This document shows, piece after piece, positions 1 to 6,788 of a stretch of DNA of 64,000 nt. The DNA comes from Paenibacillaceae bacterium (GTDB lineage Bacteria > Bacillota > Bacilli > Paenibacillales > Paenibacillaceae). Position 1 is the stretch's first letter, and each line of letters starts with the position of its first letter. Under the pieces are notes generated by a model. The model worked only from the letters and a program-made list of their open reading frames with translations. It was not told where the DNA came from and made no database searches. The DNA is taken from the NCBI GenBank assembly GCA_004134985.1, contig REGQ01000064.1, forward strand, positions 248,001 through 312,000, given 5' to 3'. The position numbers were made by a program, and so were the translations under genes.

Positions 1-321
1 GACAATCTGCGGGAAAAACTGCAGGATATGCGCAAGCAGCTGACAGAAATGAAAAACAAACGCGAAATATTAAATGCCCGCTACAATGCTGCAAAAGCAC
101 AAAATGAAATTAACCGTGCCATGAACGGCTTTGGCACAGATACAGCCGCAGCTGGTCTTAAAAGAATGGAAGAGAAAATGCTTAGCATGGAAGCACAAGC
201 CGAAGCAAGCAATGAACTGAACAACAAAGGCAAATCGCTTGATGATGAATTTGAAAAGCTGGGCAGCAACAAAGCAGTGGAAGATGAACTCGCCGCCTTG
301 TTGAAACAGTACGAAAAATAA
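1..321 (+). CDS. PspA/IM30-family protein, C-terminal part (5' end outside window)
   Basis: The reading frame is open from base 1 to a TAA at 319-321, so only about 106 C-terminal residues are visible. They are charged, Ala/Glu/Lys-rich and predicted to be helical throughout. Segments such as KREILNARYNAAKAQ and NRAMNGFGTDTAAAGLKRME resemble the coiled-coil C-terminal half of PspA/IM30/LiaH proteins, which coat and stabilise the stressed cytoplasmic membrane. No signal peptide or membrane segment is seen in the visible part. A strong terminator follows at once, so this is the last gene of its transcript. The family call rests on sequence resemblance and the coiled-coil character. The N-terminal amphipathic helix that would settle it lies outside the window. 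Confidence 0.8.
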   Translation, partial: DNLREKLQDMRKQLTEMKNKREILNARYNAAKAQNEINRAMNGFGTDTAAAGLKRMEEKMLSMEAQAEASNELNNKGKSLDDEFEKLGSNKAVEDELAALLKQYEK

Positions 322-342
322 AGACGAGATTCGTTTACAAGC

Positions 343-389
343 AAAAAGGGGCATTCTGTCAGGTTCATACCTGAGGAAGGCCCTTTTTG
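343..389 (+). terminator. Rho-independent terminator after the PspA-like gene
   Basis: An AAAAAGGGGC arm and a GGCCCTTTTT arm form a long stem, with an inner TCAGGT/ACCTGA hairpin, followed by T-rich sequence. It lies 21 bases after the stop codon. Confidence 0.8.
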
Positions 390-525
390 TCTCTTAGTAT
401 TCGGTTGAAAACCCTCTCTCACGCCCCATAGCCATGTCCCACCCACTCACCAGAAGATAAGCAAAAAAATCCATGAGAGGCAATTCTGAAGCGTCTGAGA
501 AGATTATCCACTCACCAAGCAGACC

Positions 526-1221
526 TTATTGTGTGATGTCGCTTTCCAGCGACTGAATTTGCCAGTCAATCGGTGCTTTTCCAATCGATTGAAGAAAGGC
601 ATTTGCCCGCGAGAATGGACGGCTCCCGAAAAACCCGCGATGCGCCGCAAATGGGCTTGGATGTGCAGAAGTGATAACACAATGCTTCTCCTCATTGATA
701 AACGCCGCCTTGTCCTGGGCATGCTTGCCCCAGAGGATAAAGACAACCGGGGTATCCCGCTCATTAAGTGCATGGATAATACGATCGGTAAACTGCTCCC
801 ATCCGAGACCATGATGAGAATTAGCCTTGCTGGCCTGCACGGTAAGCACAGCATTCAGCAGCAGTACACCCTGCTTTGCCCAATCAATCAAATAGCCATG
901 ATTCGGAATCGAACAGCCCAGATCTTCCTGCAATTCCTTATAAATATTTTTCAATGATGGCGGAACACGCACGCCAGGCTGCACTGAAAAGCTTAGTCCA
1001 TGAGCCTGGTTCGGTCCGTGATACGGATCTTGTCCCAAAATAACAACGCTCGTGTCTGCAAAGGACGTGTAATGAAGCGCATTAAAAATATCATGCATAT
1101 TGGGAAAAATGGTTTGGTTGCGATACTCTTCAGCGATATGCGTTCTTAACTTGCGATAATACGGCTGCTCCAGTTCAGACTGAAGCAATTCGGCCCAATC
1201 ATTTTGGAAAATAGCTGCCAT
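526..1221 (-). CDS. ung: Uracil-DNA glycosylase
   Basis: Family 1 uracil-DNA glycosylase of 231 residues, the usual length. It removes uracil from DNA to start base excision repair in the cytoplasm. The water-activating loop GQDPYHG is at residues 63-69, with the catalytic Asp at 65. The DNA-intercalation loop [10 protein letters not shown] is at 187-196 (most homologues have HPSPLSA). The ATG start is preceded by AGGAGA at good spacing and by a strong sigma-A promoter, so the gene appears to be a single transcription unit. Confidence 0.97.
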   Translation of the reverse strand: MAAIFQNDWAELLQSELEQPYYRKLRTHIAEEYRNQTIFPNMHDIFNALHYTSFADTSVVILGQDPYHGPNQAHGLSFSVQPGVRVPPSLKNIYKELQEDLGCSIPNHGYLIDWAKQGVLLLNAVLTVQASKANSHHGLGWEQFTDRIIHALNERDTPVVFILWGKHAQDKAAFINEEKHCVITSAHPSPFAAHRGFFGSRPFSRANAFLQSIGKAPIDWQIQSLESDITQ

Positions 1222-1266
1222 CAGTATGTTCTCCTAAGTCAAATTTTATTTATAAGCTGCCTTTAT

Positions 1267-1295
1267 ATTATAGGCGATCGTTTTCTTGGTAACAA
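1267..1295 (-). promoter_or_regulatory. Sigma-A promoter of ung
   Basis: On the minus strand TTGTTA and TATAAT are separated by 17 bases, about 45 bases upstream of the ung start codon. Confidence 0.7.
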
Positions 1296-1361
1296 TAAGA
1301 AGATCACATCTCTGGATAACGCTGCCATCTGTACAAGTCCTTGCGCGCAGCAATCGGCTTA

Positions 1362-1390
1362 TTGACACATTTCATGAAAAAAGTTATGCT
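1362..1390 (+). promoter_or_regulatory. Sigma-A promoter of the small Cys-rich gene
   Basis: TTGACA at 1362-1367, a 17-base spacer, then TATGCT at 1385-1390. It lies 40 bases upstream of the ATG at 1431 and points away from ung. Confidence 0.75.
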
Positions 1391-1430
1391 TACAAGGCAT
1401 TTGTTAAACTAATGAAGTAGGTGGGACAAC

Positions 1431-1691
1431 ATGGCTTTTAAACCGGTTATTAAACAGATCGAAGCTTCTGACCAGAACGAAGACACTGGCTTGCATCAAT
1501 TTATCATTACCTTGTCAGATCATTCCAAATGCCGTCTATTCTTCAGTAAAAATCCGGACTGGAAGATTATCGGTGTCAATCGCCTTTTGAATATTCCCTG
1601 CCCAATTTGTCGAAAAGACTACTATTGCAATTGCATGAGCAATTACGCCCAGGAATTCGAACAGCAGGTGCTGAGCAGGAACTTGATCTGA
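1431..1691 (+). CDS. Small Cys-rich protein of unknown function
   Basis: An 86-residue protein that I do not recognise. It has its own TTGACA/TATGCT promoter, a good GTAGGTGGG ribosome binding site, and a strong terminator right behind it, so it is very likely a real monocistronic gene. The middle (residues about 22-55) looks like a beta-rich fold. It is followed by a cysteine cluster CPICRKDYYCNC (Cys57, Cys60, Cys66, Cys68) that could bind one zinc ion, and a short helical tail. No signal peptide or membrane segment is visible. A small zinc-ribbon-like cytoplasmic protein is the most that can be said. Confidence 0.85.
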   Translation: MAFKPVIKQIEASDQNEDTGLHQFIITLSDHSKCRLFFSKNPDWKIIGVNRLLNIPCPICRKDYYCNCMSNYAQEFEQQVLSRNLI

Positions 1692-1700
1692 TTCGCCTTT

Positions 1701-1739
1701 GCAAATAACCGCCCGATCTGTGATCGGACGGTTATTTGC
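1701..1739. terminator. Bidirectional terminator between converging units
   Basis: An 18-base-pair stem starting GCAAATAACCG with loop TGT, A-rich on one flank and T-rich on the other. It serves the small Cys-rich gene (+) and the agr-like operon (-), which converge here. Confidence 0.85.
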
Positions 1740-1771
1740 GTTTGGGGTACTGCCACAACTGCCTGTACGGA

Positions 1772-2182
1772 TCAAATTTTGCTCATATTCGACGAGGTGT
1801 TCAGTCGGTGACGTGCACCCTCACTATAGGCGTCTGAAGTCATCTGGACACTCGTAATCTCTGCACGGTGTGCGGTGGATACCGGAGCGCTCGGCGCATC
1901 CTTGCCAACAGGCTGTTTTTCAAAATAAAGCCGGTGACGCTCCGTATCAAACAGTTCGACCTTCTCCATCTGAACCAAGTAACAGCGATCCACCTTTTTG
2001 AAACCTTCCAACTCAAGAAAGCGCTCGTGCTCCTCGAACGTGGAAACTCTAGCATACAGCTCATCCTTGGTTTGATAGTAGATCTCTCCGCGAAAACTCC
2101 GTGAAAACAGAATATCTGAGGTATCCAAATAAATTATGTCAAACTCCTTCTTGCTGTAACGTTTGACAACTGGGATTTTCAA
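1772..2182 (-). CDS. Stand-alone LytTR-type DNA-binding regulator of the agr-like operon
   Basis: A 136-residue protein, last gene of the agr-like operon. Residues about 5-90 resemble a LytTR DNA-binding domain, the beta-rich output domain of AgrA and LytR: acidic beta strands, then FEEHERFLELEGFKKVDRCY, matching the family pattern in which a helix is followed by F..VDR/HRSYLVN. No receiver domain precedes it, so it cannot be phosphorylated like AgrA. Residues 91-136 are a polar, probably disordered tail. The likely start is TTG at 2182, with AAGGCGGTG (one mismatch to the ideal site) inside the end of agrD, 8 bases upstream. Its position suggests it is the output of the peptide signal. How the signal reaches it is unknown. 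Confidence 0.75.
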   Translation of the reverse strand: MKIPVVKRYSKKEFDIIYLDTSDILFSRSFRGEIYYQTKDELYARVSTFEEHERFLELEGFKKVDRCYLVQMEKVELFDTERHRLYFEKQPVGKDAPSAPVSTAHRAEITSVQMTSDAYSEGARHRLNTSSNMSKI

Positions 2183-2188
2183 ACCTGA

Positions 2189-2323
2189 TTACACCGCCTT
2201 TTTGGTTCTGAGTTCTTCCGGAATTTCAGGCTTATTAATTAGGAAATACGATCCAGTAAGAACAAAGAGACCGGCAACACTGATTAGCATAGCTGAAATG
2301 AGGGAGTACACCTTTTTTTTCAT
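2189..2323 (-). CDS. agrD: AgrD-like cyclic lactone autoinducer precursor, serine type
   Basis: A 44-residue peptide gene. It starts ATG at 2323 behind GGAGGAGAAAAG and overlaps the agrB stop by ATGA. Layout: a lysine-rich start (MKKK), a hydrophobic leader (residues 5-23), a core SYFLI (25-29), and a conserved acidic tail NKPEIPEEL (30-38). It aligns directly with Staphylococcus aureus AgrD, where CDFIM is followed by DEVEVPKEL. The predicted ring is therefore Ser25 to Ile29, cut by AgrB after Ile29. The peptide has no cysteine at all, so ring closure would be an ester (lactone) rather than a thioester. A serine-based lactone is known from Staphylococcus intermedius. The N-terminal extent of the mature signal cannot be read from sequence. 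Confidence 0.82.
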   Translation of the reverse strand: MKKKVYSLISAMLISVAGLFVLTGSYFLINKPEIPEELRTKKAV

Positions 2324-2841
2324 GTTTTCTTTTCTCCTCCAAATGGCAATAATACTGCCTGAATTATATATGTAATCGCAAGTAACTCCGAAACAACGAG
2401 GAAGTTGATCGCTACTACGGCAGCAGACAAAGCTTTGAGTACCGGGTAATAGCGCACGGGTATTCTTGCGTACTTGTCATAATTCGCAGGAGCAAACCAA
2501 AGCATTGCAATAAACGACAACCCGGTGAGGACATATACTACAGTGCTTGAAACAGGAATATGAGGAATGACGACCAATACGCATGTGGAAACGATCGTGC
2601 ACCATACCCCTGACTTCAGATGAAATCCACCGGATAAATAGCGAATCATGGAGAACATCAGCAGAACAATTAGCGTGTCCACAAATTTTCCTGTCAAGGC
2701 GCCAATAAGGAGCGCAGCGGCAGCTGTAGAGAACGTATTGAAAAGAATATGCAGCGCGTATTGAATAACAGGAATGGATGGCGCTTGCGCGCCTGACGCA
2801 ATAATCCGGTCATGCAAGCCTGTCGCAATTCTGTTAAGCAT
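2320..2841 (-). CDS. agrB: AgrB-like membrane cysteine protease (autoinducer peptide processing)
   Basis: A 173-residue integral membrane protein, typical for AgrB. AgrB cuts the C-terminal tail of AgrD and forms the peptide ring at the inner face of the membrane. The conserved catalytic pair is present: His74 and Cys81 in YLSGGFHLKSGVWC, seven residues apart as in S. aureus (His77/Cys84). Several hydrophobic segments follow. It overlaps the upstream membrane-protein gene by 8 bases and agrD by 4, so all are translated from one message. Family assignment is firm. Confidence 0.92.
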   Translation of the reverse strand: MLNRIATGLHDRIIASGAQAPSIPVIQYALHILFNTFSTAAAALLIGALTGKFVDTLIVLLMFSMIRYLSGGFHLKSGVWCTIVSTCVLVVIPHIPVSSTVVYVLTGLSFIAMLWFAPANYDKYARIPVRYYPVLKALSAAVVAINFLVVSELLAITYIIQAVLLPFGGEKKT

Positions 2842-3499
2842 CCTCTCTGTCCTTTCTCCTCGAATAATACATGAACAGTGGCACCGTTAGTGCAAAAATA
2901 GAAGTCGCAACGATGGCATACCCTTTGTAGTCGTCCCGCAGCACGAGCGCAGCGGAAACTGCCAAAAGAATTGTTGCTATAATGACCACAATCAGCACTT
3001 CATTCGTTCCGCTTATTTGGACATAGGCGCGGTGATCTACCGGCACATAATCAAACCCAAAATTCATTAGATAGATCAATCTGCTGACTGCAATGACAAG
3101 CACTGCGCATAATAATTGCACCGATGCTGATACCATCGAATCTCCGCCTTGAATCGACTCCAACGTGACGCCTTGAAACAGAGACAGCAAGAAAATCGTA
3201 ATCCCCTGAATGGCAAATCCGATCACAAAACTTGCAAAATTCATCAGAATTGAGTAATACCAGGGTACACGAAACAATATCCATACGACCAAAATCATCA
3301 GTACAAGCTGAATATAGGATGACAGCTCGCCAATGTCCGAGGACAGTCTTGTAATGTAGGATACCTGGCTCATCATGATGGAGACCATTAATGTTGTTGC
3401 CAGCCGCTCTGTTATTTGAAAGCGAAACAAAGTGAACATCAGCATAAAAATCGAAAAATATTCAATCGAAGACCCGATGACAAAAAAAACATACTTCAC
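2834..3499 (-). CDS. Polytopic membrane protein in AgrC position, without kinase domain
   Basis: A 221-residue protein consisting almost wholly of six or seven predicted membrane segments, ending in a short basic tail (YYSRRKDREDA). In size and topology it resembles the peptide-sensing part of AgrC, but the histidine kinase (H-box and ATP-binding domain) is missing and the next gene, agrB, already begins. The start is probably GTG at 3499 with GAGGAG about 10 bases upstream. It could be a receptor, a peptide exporter or immunity factor, or an anti-activator that holds the LytTR protein, as membrane partners do in streptococcal LytTR regulatory systems (HdrM, BrsM). I do not recognise a specific family. 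The functional link comes from operon position only. Confidence 0.7.
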   Translation of the reverse strand: MKYVFFVIGSSIEYFSIFMLMFTLFRFQITERLATTLMVSIMMSQVSYITRLSSDIGELSSYIQLVLMILVVWILFRVPWYYSILMNFASFVIGFAIQGITIFLLSLFQGVTLESIQGGDSMVSASVQLLCAVLVIAVSRLIYLMNFGFDYVPVDHRAYVQISGTNEVLIVVIIATILLAVSAALVLRDDYKGYAIVATSIFALTVPLFMYYSRRKDREDA

Positions 3500-3621
3500 A
3501 ACCGACGCGCTCCTCTACTTGATCTAGTTGACTACTGATATCTATGCGCCACTTGCGTTCAAACAAAATATTTCAGCCATCTGACCTGCCCCTTTTCTCT
3601 GTAAAACTTGCAATTGAAGTG

Positions 3622-3664
3622 TTGAATCAATAGTAAATCAAATATAACACCAGAAGTGATTCAA
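3622..3664. promoter_or_regulatory. Perfect inverted repeat upstream of the agr-like operon
   Basis: TTGAATCA at 3622-3629 and TGATTCAA at 3657-3664 are exact inverted copies 27 bases apart, about 125-165 bases upstream of the first agr-operon gene. This could be an operator for the LytTR protein. No confident -35/-10 pair was found. The remaining bases of 3500-3695 hold nothing else I can name. Confidence 0.35.
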
Positions 3665-3695
3665 GTAAATGACCCCGGTCTTTAGGACAAAATAA

Positions 3696-3740
3696 AAAAC
3701 ATCGCACAGCCGTCGTTTTCACGATAACTATCGATGTTTT
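3696..3740 (-). terminator. Probable terminator of the XRE/membrane-protein pair
   Basis: AAAACATCG and CGATGTTTT pair across a long loop, followed on the minus strand by TTTATTTT. It lies beyond the tRNA remnant, downstream of the 100-residue membrane protein gene. Confidence 0.5.
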
Positions 3741-3750
3741 CACTTCCTAT

Positions 3751-3836
3751 GATGCCAAGGACCGGGATCGAATTCGTACGGTGGTCACCTACCGCAGGAT
3801 TTTAAGTCCTGTGCGTCTGCCAGTTCCGCCTCTGAC
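3751..3836 (-). pseudogene. Decayed tRNA-Leu copy
   Basis: This stretch is a clear copy of the intact tRNA-Leu(TAA) at 4603-4691. The D-arm, anticodon arm (still TAA) and variable-arm region are nearly identical. The acceptor stem is destroyed at both ends (TCTGACC where the real gene has ACCCCGGC), the T-arm has base changes and the encoded CCA is lost, so it cannot fold into a working tRNA. It may be a remnant of gene duplication or of insertion at a tRNA. Confidence 0.85.
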
Positions 3837-3843
3837 CTTTCTT

Positions 3844-4146
3844 CTAATACCTGTTATTATAGAAAAAGAACGAAAGGGACCAGCCCCCTATTTGAATAAA
3901 TAAAAGGATACCTAGCACGGCTGGAACAGAAAACTCCACACCTAATAGGTATAAAATAAATAAAAAATAGCTTGCTCCTAATGTAATAAACCAGGAAGTA
4001 CTATGCGATTTGGCTACAATGACTTTTAATCTTTCATCTATCCCTCTGTTCTTGGCTGCTTTTTTGAGCCCCCACCATATACCAACGCCCCCTGCAGAAG
4101 CGCCGACAAGTATGCCGAGCAAGCCAGAAAGCTGTACCATATTCAT
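3844..4146 (-). CDS. Small membrane protein paired with an XRE regulator
   Basis: A 100-residue protein with about three hydrophobic segments (residues about 5-26, 52-70 and 74-95) and a basic loop between the first two. I recognise no family. Its start overlaps the stop of the upstream XRE regulator (ATGA), a typical arrangement for small XRE regulator plus membrane protein pairs in Bacillales. Its stop codon is only 8 bases from the tRNA-Leu remnant. A role as a sensor or modulator of its regulator is inference. Confidence 0.75.
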   Translation of the reverse strand: MNMVQLSGLLGILVGASAGGVGIWWGLKKAAKNRGIDERLKVIVAKSHSTSWFITLGASYFLFILYLLGVEFSVPAVLGILLFIQIGGWSLSFFFYNNRY

Positions 4147-4352
4147 GACTCCTCACTTCCTTCCTCAAAAATAAACACGTCTTCAATTGTGCAACGAAAT
4201 GCTTTAGCGATCTTATAAGCTAATTCCAATGATGGATTATACCGGCCACTTTCGATGGAGATGATCGTTTGCCGAGAAACGCCAACTTGATGAGACAAAT
4301 TCTCCTGCGTCCATCCATTTGCAGCCCTTAATTCCTTCAAACGATGCTTCAT
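4143..4352 (-). CDS. XRE-family transcriptional regulator
   Basis: A 69-residue protein made almost only of a Cro/C1-type helix-turn-helix (residues 3-58). The recognition helix region is [14 protein letters not shown], and the ending [10 protein letters not shown]-like CTIEDVF is typical of YozG/YgzD-sized regulators. It is the first gene of a two-gene operon with a strong promoter overlapped by GTAAAG/CTTTAC repeats, so autoregulation is likely. The ATG start has a GGGGCAGGGA region upstream. Confidence 0.9.
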   Translation of the reverse strand: MKHRLKELRAANGWTQENLSHQVGVSRQTIISIESGRYNPSLELAYKIAKAFRCTIEDVFIFEEGSEES

Positions 4353-4370
4353 CCTATCCCTGCCCCTCGT

Positions 4371-4420
4371 GTAAAGCGACCTTTACGTAAACTATACTTT
4401 ACATTTATATTTAATGTCAA
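4371..4420 (-). promoter_or_regulatory. Promoter with repeated GTAAAG/CTTTAC operator sites
   Basis: On the minus strand TTGACA (4415-4420) and TATAGT (4391-4396) are 18 bases apart. The palindrome GTAAAG-CGAC-CTTTAC lies at 4371-4386 around the expected transcription start. Further CTTTAC copies lie near 4398 and 4427. This layout fits self-repression by the XRE protein. Confidence 0.65.
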
Positions 4421-4474
4421 GTGGCCTTTACAATTTATTCTTCACGCTAAACATTCTTTTTTCTATGATAAATA

Positions 4475-4535
4475 AAAAAATCCTGCTTCATCATTTACGT
4501 ACATTTGTACGAATAATGATGAAACAGGATTTTTT
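4475..4535 (-). terminator. Terminator of the tRNA cluster
   Basis: An imperfect palindrome of about 60 bases: AATCCTG-TTCATCATT arm, inner GTAC/GTAC, AATGATGAA-CAGGATT arm, with A and T runs on both sides. It lies downstream of tRNA-Leu on the minus strand. Confidence 0.75.
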
Positions 4536-4602
4536 ATTATGTAGACGTTCAGTAATTTAACCGCAATCGTAAAGCGCTAGGCTTTACTGGGTTTGGTAAA
4601 GA

Positions 4603-4691
4603 TGGTGCCGAGGACGGGAATCGAACCCGTACGGTGGTCACCCACCGCAGGATTTTAAGTCCTGTGCGTCTGCCAGTTCCGCCACCCCGGC
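4603..4691 (-). tRNA. tRNA-Leu (anticodon TAA)
   Basis: 89 bases including encoded CCA. The acceptor stem GCCGGGG pairs with CCTCGGC, the anticodon loop is CTTAAAA, and there is the long variable arm typical of tRNA-Leu. Last gene of a three-tRNA transcript. A broken copy lies about 850 bases downstream. Confidence 0.97.
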
Positions 4692-4701
4692 ACAGATAAA
4701 T

Positions 4702-4778
4702 TGGTGGGCCCTGAGGGACTCGAACCCCCGACCAATCGGTTATGAGCCGACCGCTCTAACCAACTGAGCTAAGGGCCC
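4702..4778 (-). tRNA. tRNA-Ile2 (anticodon CAT, lysidine-modified type)
   Basis: 77 bases including CCA. The acceptor stem GGGCCCT/AGGGCCC pairs fully. The anticodon is CAT, but the body (TTAGCTCAGTTGGTTAGAGC, stem CGGCTCATAACCG) resembles Bacillus tRNA-Ile2, whose CAT is converted to read ATA by TilS, rather than elongator tRNA-Met. Confidence 0.88.
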
Positions 4779-4807
4779 TAAAAGGGGTACTCCATCAATT
4801 TTAAAGT

Positions 4808-4884
<77 letters not shown>

Positions 4885-4925
4885 ACAATGTCATTGTTAA
4901 ATATTTCTCAATGGCGACAAGAATT

Positions 4926-4955
4926 AATATACTACATAATCGTATGGTAAGTCAA
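4926..4955 (-). promoter_or_regulatory. Sigma-A promoter of the tRNA cluster
   Basis: Minus strand TTGACT (4950-4955), 18-base spacer, TATATT (4926-4931), about 40 bases upstream of tRNA-fMet. Confidence 0.7.
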
Positions 4956-4978
4956 TCCTTTTTTTAAAATCTCTTGGA

Positions 4979-5143
4979 TCAGGGGACAAATCGGACACCA
5001 TACCTGCCTTTGCGCGAGCGAAATACTTCGATCTCGCGCGGTGTTTCATACCCGTACACCCACCAATCGTTTTCCATCCGCTGCACAAGACATCCTGCCT
5101 GAAACTTTGATTCATACAACCGTACCCAGTATACCCATGCCAT
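4979..5143 (-). CDS. Small aromatic-rich protein, 54 residues, unknown function
   Basis: A short gene reading MAWVYWVRLYESKF..., with ATG at 5143 and stop TGA at 4979. A perfect AGGAGG lies 8 bases upstream of the ATG (a GTG at 5146 is a possible alternative). The product is rich in Trp, Tyr and Arg (MENDWWVYGYE in the middle, RSRKGRYGVRFVP at the end) and looks like a small beta-sheet protein. No signal peptide or membrane segment is seen. It sits between the ABC operon terminator and the tRNA promoter. Good ribosome binding site and residue composition support it; the function is unknown. Confidence 0.6.
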   Translation of the reverse strand: MAWVYWVRLYESKFQAGCLVQRMENDWWVYGYETPREIEVFRSRKGRYGVRFVP

Positions 5144-5224
5144 CACTTCCGCCTCCTGCTTTTTCTATTTAGCGTACCCATTTTACGACAAAACAAGCAA
5201 CAAACAGCAAGAAACATCCACAGC

Positions 5225-5258
5225 AAAAACCGTACCCATCAAAACGGGTACGGTTTTT
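5225..5258. terminator. Terminator of the five-gene ABC operon
   Basis: AAAAACCGTACCC pairs with GGGTACGGTTTTT across a short A-rich loop, 28 bases after the solute-binding protein stop. The T-runs on both sides make it usable in both directions. Confidence 0.85.
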
Positions 5259-5286
5259 CGGTTTGAATCAAACGCGCGGCAAAAGT

Positions 5287-6786
5287 TTAGTATACCGATT
5301 CGGTAACCGTTGGAGATGCTTCGCCAGTCGTTTCAGTTCCTTCGCCGCCAGAGCTCTCCGGAGATTCCATCTCCTGCAGCTTGGCATCGCCTTGGGTTTC
5401 CCACTCGGCAAGTGCTTCTTTGACTGTTTTCTTCTCTTCCATCACTTCCTGGAAGAATTGTTGTCCCATCCAGCGCACTTCATCGATATTTGGCTTGCTT
5501 CTGTAGAGCTCAGAATAAACATCGGTAGTCGGCGGAGTTGGTTTCATGGAATAGAAAGCTGGCAAGTTGTAACTCATGCCTTCCCGCTCTTTCAAAAACT
5601 CTTTGCGGGAAACCATCTCATTCACACTTCTCGATTTCAACTTCGCCCATTCTTTTCCATTTAGAAACTTAACATAATCCCAAGCGCCCTTTGGATTTTG
5701 CGCCTTGGCATTAATCCCAGTCAGGGCGCTCAAGTAAACATTGCCGCCCACACCAGGCAGCTCGTCATGAAACGGATGGCTAACGACATCCCAATCGATC
5801 ATTTGGAAATCTTCGACACCAGCCTGATTGTTGCTCGCTCGTTTCAAATCACCCAAGTAATAATAGTCGCCAATCATCATCGCTACACGGCCGGCCAGAA
5901 ACATGTCATTGGCGTAAGGATTGAAAGGTCTGTCTTCTTTGTACATGCTTTGGTTATCATTTTGGGACGGCATGATCTTATCCCGGTACAGTCCGGAAAT
6001 CGTATCCCATACTTTTGCCCAGTTATCGGAATTGACGAGCATTTTCTCGCCCTTGTCATCGAACACTCGCAACTGAAGCGGTTCTGCGAACGTCTGAGTG
6101 TCCCAGAAACCATCGCCGCCCCATCGGTTAAGCTGCAAGCCGAATTTCCGTTCATCGCCCTCACCGCTGGCTACCTGGCGCGCTAGATTCATAACATCAT
6201 TCCAACTCATGCCATCGGTAGGAGGGGATAGCTGAAGATCCTGGAAAATCTTCTTGTTGTAGAACAATGCAGATGAGGTAAAGGTCGGTGTCAGCGCAAA
6301 TATTTTGTTGTCGCCTGCATCTTTAATGCCATCGATGACAGCAGGAACATAATCTGTTACATCAAATTTATCTTGCGTAATGAATGGGTCAAGTTCTGCC
6401 AATAAGTTATCCTGTACGAGACTGCGCAGCATATTGTACTCAAATATGACGACATCGACCGGATTGTCGCCGGTCAGCAGTTTTTTCATCTCATCGTAAG
6501 GATTTGGCATGTCATTACGTTCGCCGTTTTGAGGGTAACGCATTGTTTCCTGATTAATCGCAGGAACAATTTGAATTTCGATATTTTTGTTGAATTCATA
6601 CATGTCAGTGTACTGCTGACGGAAATAGGACTCACTATCCTCGCCGCCATAGAGAACCCCGATGCGAAGCACTTTATTCTCCCCATCTGCGCCACCTTCA
6701 TTGCGTGAGCAGGCAGATAGCAAAGTCAACAGCATAATAACTGATAACATCCCAAAAACAAATTTACGAATCCCTTTGGCCCTCAT
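5287..6786 (-). CDS. Extracellular solute-binding lipoprotein (family 1 type)
   Basis: A 499-residue protein with a basic N-terminus, a hydrophobic signal (FVFGMLSVIMLLTLLSAC) and a lipobox ending at Cys26, so it should be anchored on the outer face of the membrane. The body resembles the carbohydrate-type solute-binding proteins of ABC importers: LRIGVLYGG early, VDVVIFEYNML, a middle ALTPTFTSSALFYNKKIFQD typical of this fold, and VAMMIGDYYYLGDL. The last 35 residues are a Ser/Thr/Glu-rich tail. It follows the ATPase gene by 2 bases and is the last gene of an exporter-type operon with no importer permeases. The ligand is unknown, and a sensory or substrate-handling role for the exporter complex is possible. 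Confidence 0.85.
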   Translation of the reverse strand: MRAKGIRKFVFGMLSVIMLLTLLSACSRNEGGADGENKVLRIGVLYGGEDSESYFRQQYTDMYEFNKNIEIQIVPAINQETMRYPQNGERNDMPNPYDEMKKLLTGDNPVDVVIFEYNMLRSLVQDNLLAELDPFITQDKFDVTDYVPAVIDGIKDAGDNKIFALTPTFTSSALFYNKKIFQDLQLSPPTDGMSWNDVMNLARQVASGEGDERKFGLQLNRWGGDGFWDTQTFAEPLQLRVFDDKGEKMLVNSDNWAKVWDTISGLYRDKIMPSQNDNQSMYKEDRPFNPYANDMFLAGRVAMMIGDYYYLGDLKRASNNQAGVEDFQMIDWDVVSHPFHDELPGVGGNVYLSALTGINAKAQNPKGAWDYVKFLNGKEWAKLKSRSVNEMVSRKEFLKEREGMSYNLPAFYSMKPTPPTTDVYSELYRSKPNIDEVRWMGQQFFQEVMEEKKTVKEALAEWETQGDAKLQEMESPESSGGEGTETTGEASPTVTESVY

Positions 6787-6788
6787 TT

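Noticed and set aside
3696-4602. Integrated prophage or genomic island at the tRNA-Leu gene
   Set aside because: Only two small genes are present, there is no integrase, and the duplicated segment covers almost the whole tRNA with decayed ends rather than a clean 3'-end attachment duplication. Kept as a remnant finding only.
4924-5115. 63-codon minus-strand frame overlapping the small 54-residue gene
   Set aside because: The competing frame has the AGGAGG site and a more protein-like composition; this one lacks a ribosome binding site and runs into the tRNA promoter.
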